5,271 nucleotides of DNA. Origin: an uncultured Mucilaginibacter sp. Its GTDB lineage: Bacteria; Bacteroidota; Bacteroidia; Sphingobacteriales; Sphingobacteriaceae. Position 1 is the first letter of the stretch; every line of letters starts with the position of its first letter. The stretch spans positions 1-5,271 of the forward strand of contig CAMLFI010000223.1 of the NCBI GenBank assembly GCA_946479225.1, read 5' to 3'. The notes beneath the pieces are model-generated. The model saw only the letters and a list, made by a program, of their open reading frames with translations. It was not told the DNA's origin and made no database searches. Of this stretch, positions 4,873 to 5,271 are shown in pieces. A program made the position numbers and the translations under genes.

Positions 4873-5271
4873 TCGCCCCTCAAATACGTCACCGCTTTAC
4901 CACTCATCAATACGCGCTCGCCTTTTAGTTCACACCATAGCTCACCTCTGCGGGTAGATAACTGGTAAGCATGCAGTTTATCTTTCCCAAATATTTTGGC
5001 CCAGTAGGGGATAAGGTTGCAATGTGCCGAGCCGGTAACCGGATCTTCGGGTATGCCCGCACCCGGCGCAAAAAACCGCGAAACAAAATCTGAATTTTTT
5101 CCCGGCGCGGTAACAATTATACCTACCGTATCCATTTTTGAAAGCGCGAACATATCCGGCGCCAGGTCAGTTATTTCTTCCTCTGTATCATAAACCACAA
5201 AATAATCCCGTGATCTTAAAATAGCCGTAGGTTCAGCACCGCCTAAAGCCTCTATCAAGCCATTTGGTGTT
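4857..5271 (-). CDS. PhzF-family isomerase/epimerase-like protein, C-terminal half (partial)
   Basis: The reading frame is open from the window edge to the TAA at 4857-4859 and gives 137 C-terminal residues beginning TPNGLIEALGG. The apparent start at 5258 is just an internal TTG (Leu), so the gene continues beyond the window. PhzF-fold proteins are about 260-300 residues, so roughly half is missing, including the N-terminal catalytic Glu. The hallmark block is present: FVSRFFAPGAGIPEDPVTGSAHC followed by PYW, in two adjoining pieces. Its Asp (76 of the fragment) and Ser five residues later match the Asp208/Ser213 pair of Pseudomonas PhzF. That enzyme isomerises trans-2,3-dihydro-3-hydroxyanthranilate in phenazine synthesis, but most relatives act on unknown substrates and nothing here indicates phenazine genes. 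The protein is probably a cytoplasmic small-molecule isomerase of unknown substrate. It is convergent with the pseudouridine synthase gene. Confidence 0.92.
   Translation of the reverse strand, partial: TPNGLIEALGGAEPTAILRSRDYFVVYDTEEEITDLAPDMFALSKMDTVGIIVTAPGKNSDFVSRFFAPGAGIPEDPVTGSAHCNLIPYWAKIFGKDKLHAYQLSTRRGELWCELKGERVLMSGKAVTYLRGEIVVN

Noticed and set aside
4925..5116. Minus-strand 63-residue frame
   Set aside because: It is an out-of-frame reading of the PhzF gene, where the family block is encoded in the other frame.
4857..5271. Phenazine biosynthesis cluster suggested by the PhzF family
   Set aside because: No other phenazine gene is in the window, and most PhzF-fold proteins in such genomes are stand-alone with unknown substrates.

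Overview
The window looks like chromosomal housekeeping DNA from a member of the Bacteroidota, most likely the Sphingobacteriaceae (Mucilaginibacter or Pedobacter type). That placement is inferred from several signs: a DUF4369-thioredoxin lipoprotein, a RluA enzyme with the Bacteroidota-style N-terminal motif, TAnnTTTG -7 promoter elements, A/T-rich start regions without Shine-Dalgarno sequences, and a Lys/Ala-rich histone-H1-like protein. No mobile element, CRISPR array, rRNA or tRNA is visible. All six genes have similar composition, so nothing points to recent transfer.

Layout. A good Bacteroidota-type promoter (18-51) precedes gatB (+, best start ATG 89), the B subunit of the tRNA amidotransferase. 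It overlaps by 4 bp (ATGA) a lipoprotein thiol-disulfide oxidoreductase of the TlpA/DUF4369 family (+, 1555-2682). An 88-94 bp AT-rich gap follows. It carries three hexamers at an exact 11-bp period, the geometry expected for an OmpR/PhoB-family binding site, directly ahead of a PhoB/PhoP-like response regulator (+, ATG 2777-3466) with no kinase beside it. A 19-bp perfect hairpin (3463-3504) that begins within the regulator's stop codon separates it from a convergent gene for a histone-H1-like protein (-, 3517-3972). The 154-bp divergent spacer 3973-4126 carries a TAnnTTTG element for a RluA-family pseudouridine synthase (+, 4127-4852). That gene converges, with only 4 bp between stop codons, on a PhzF-family protein (-, 4857 to beyond 5271) whose N-terminal half lies outside the window.

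How the genes relate. gatB and the thioredoxin lipoprotein probably form one transcriptional unit, though their biochemistry is unrelated. The response regulator may control itself through the 11-bp repeats. The other genes look like independent units. I found no obvious new multi-gene system. The items most worth a second look are the regulator's upstream repeat array, the two-way terminator, the charge-segregated histone-like protein and the gatB-lipoprotein coupling.
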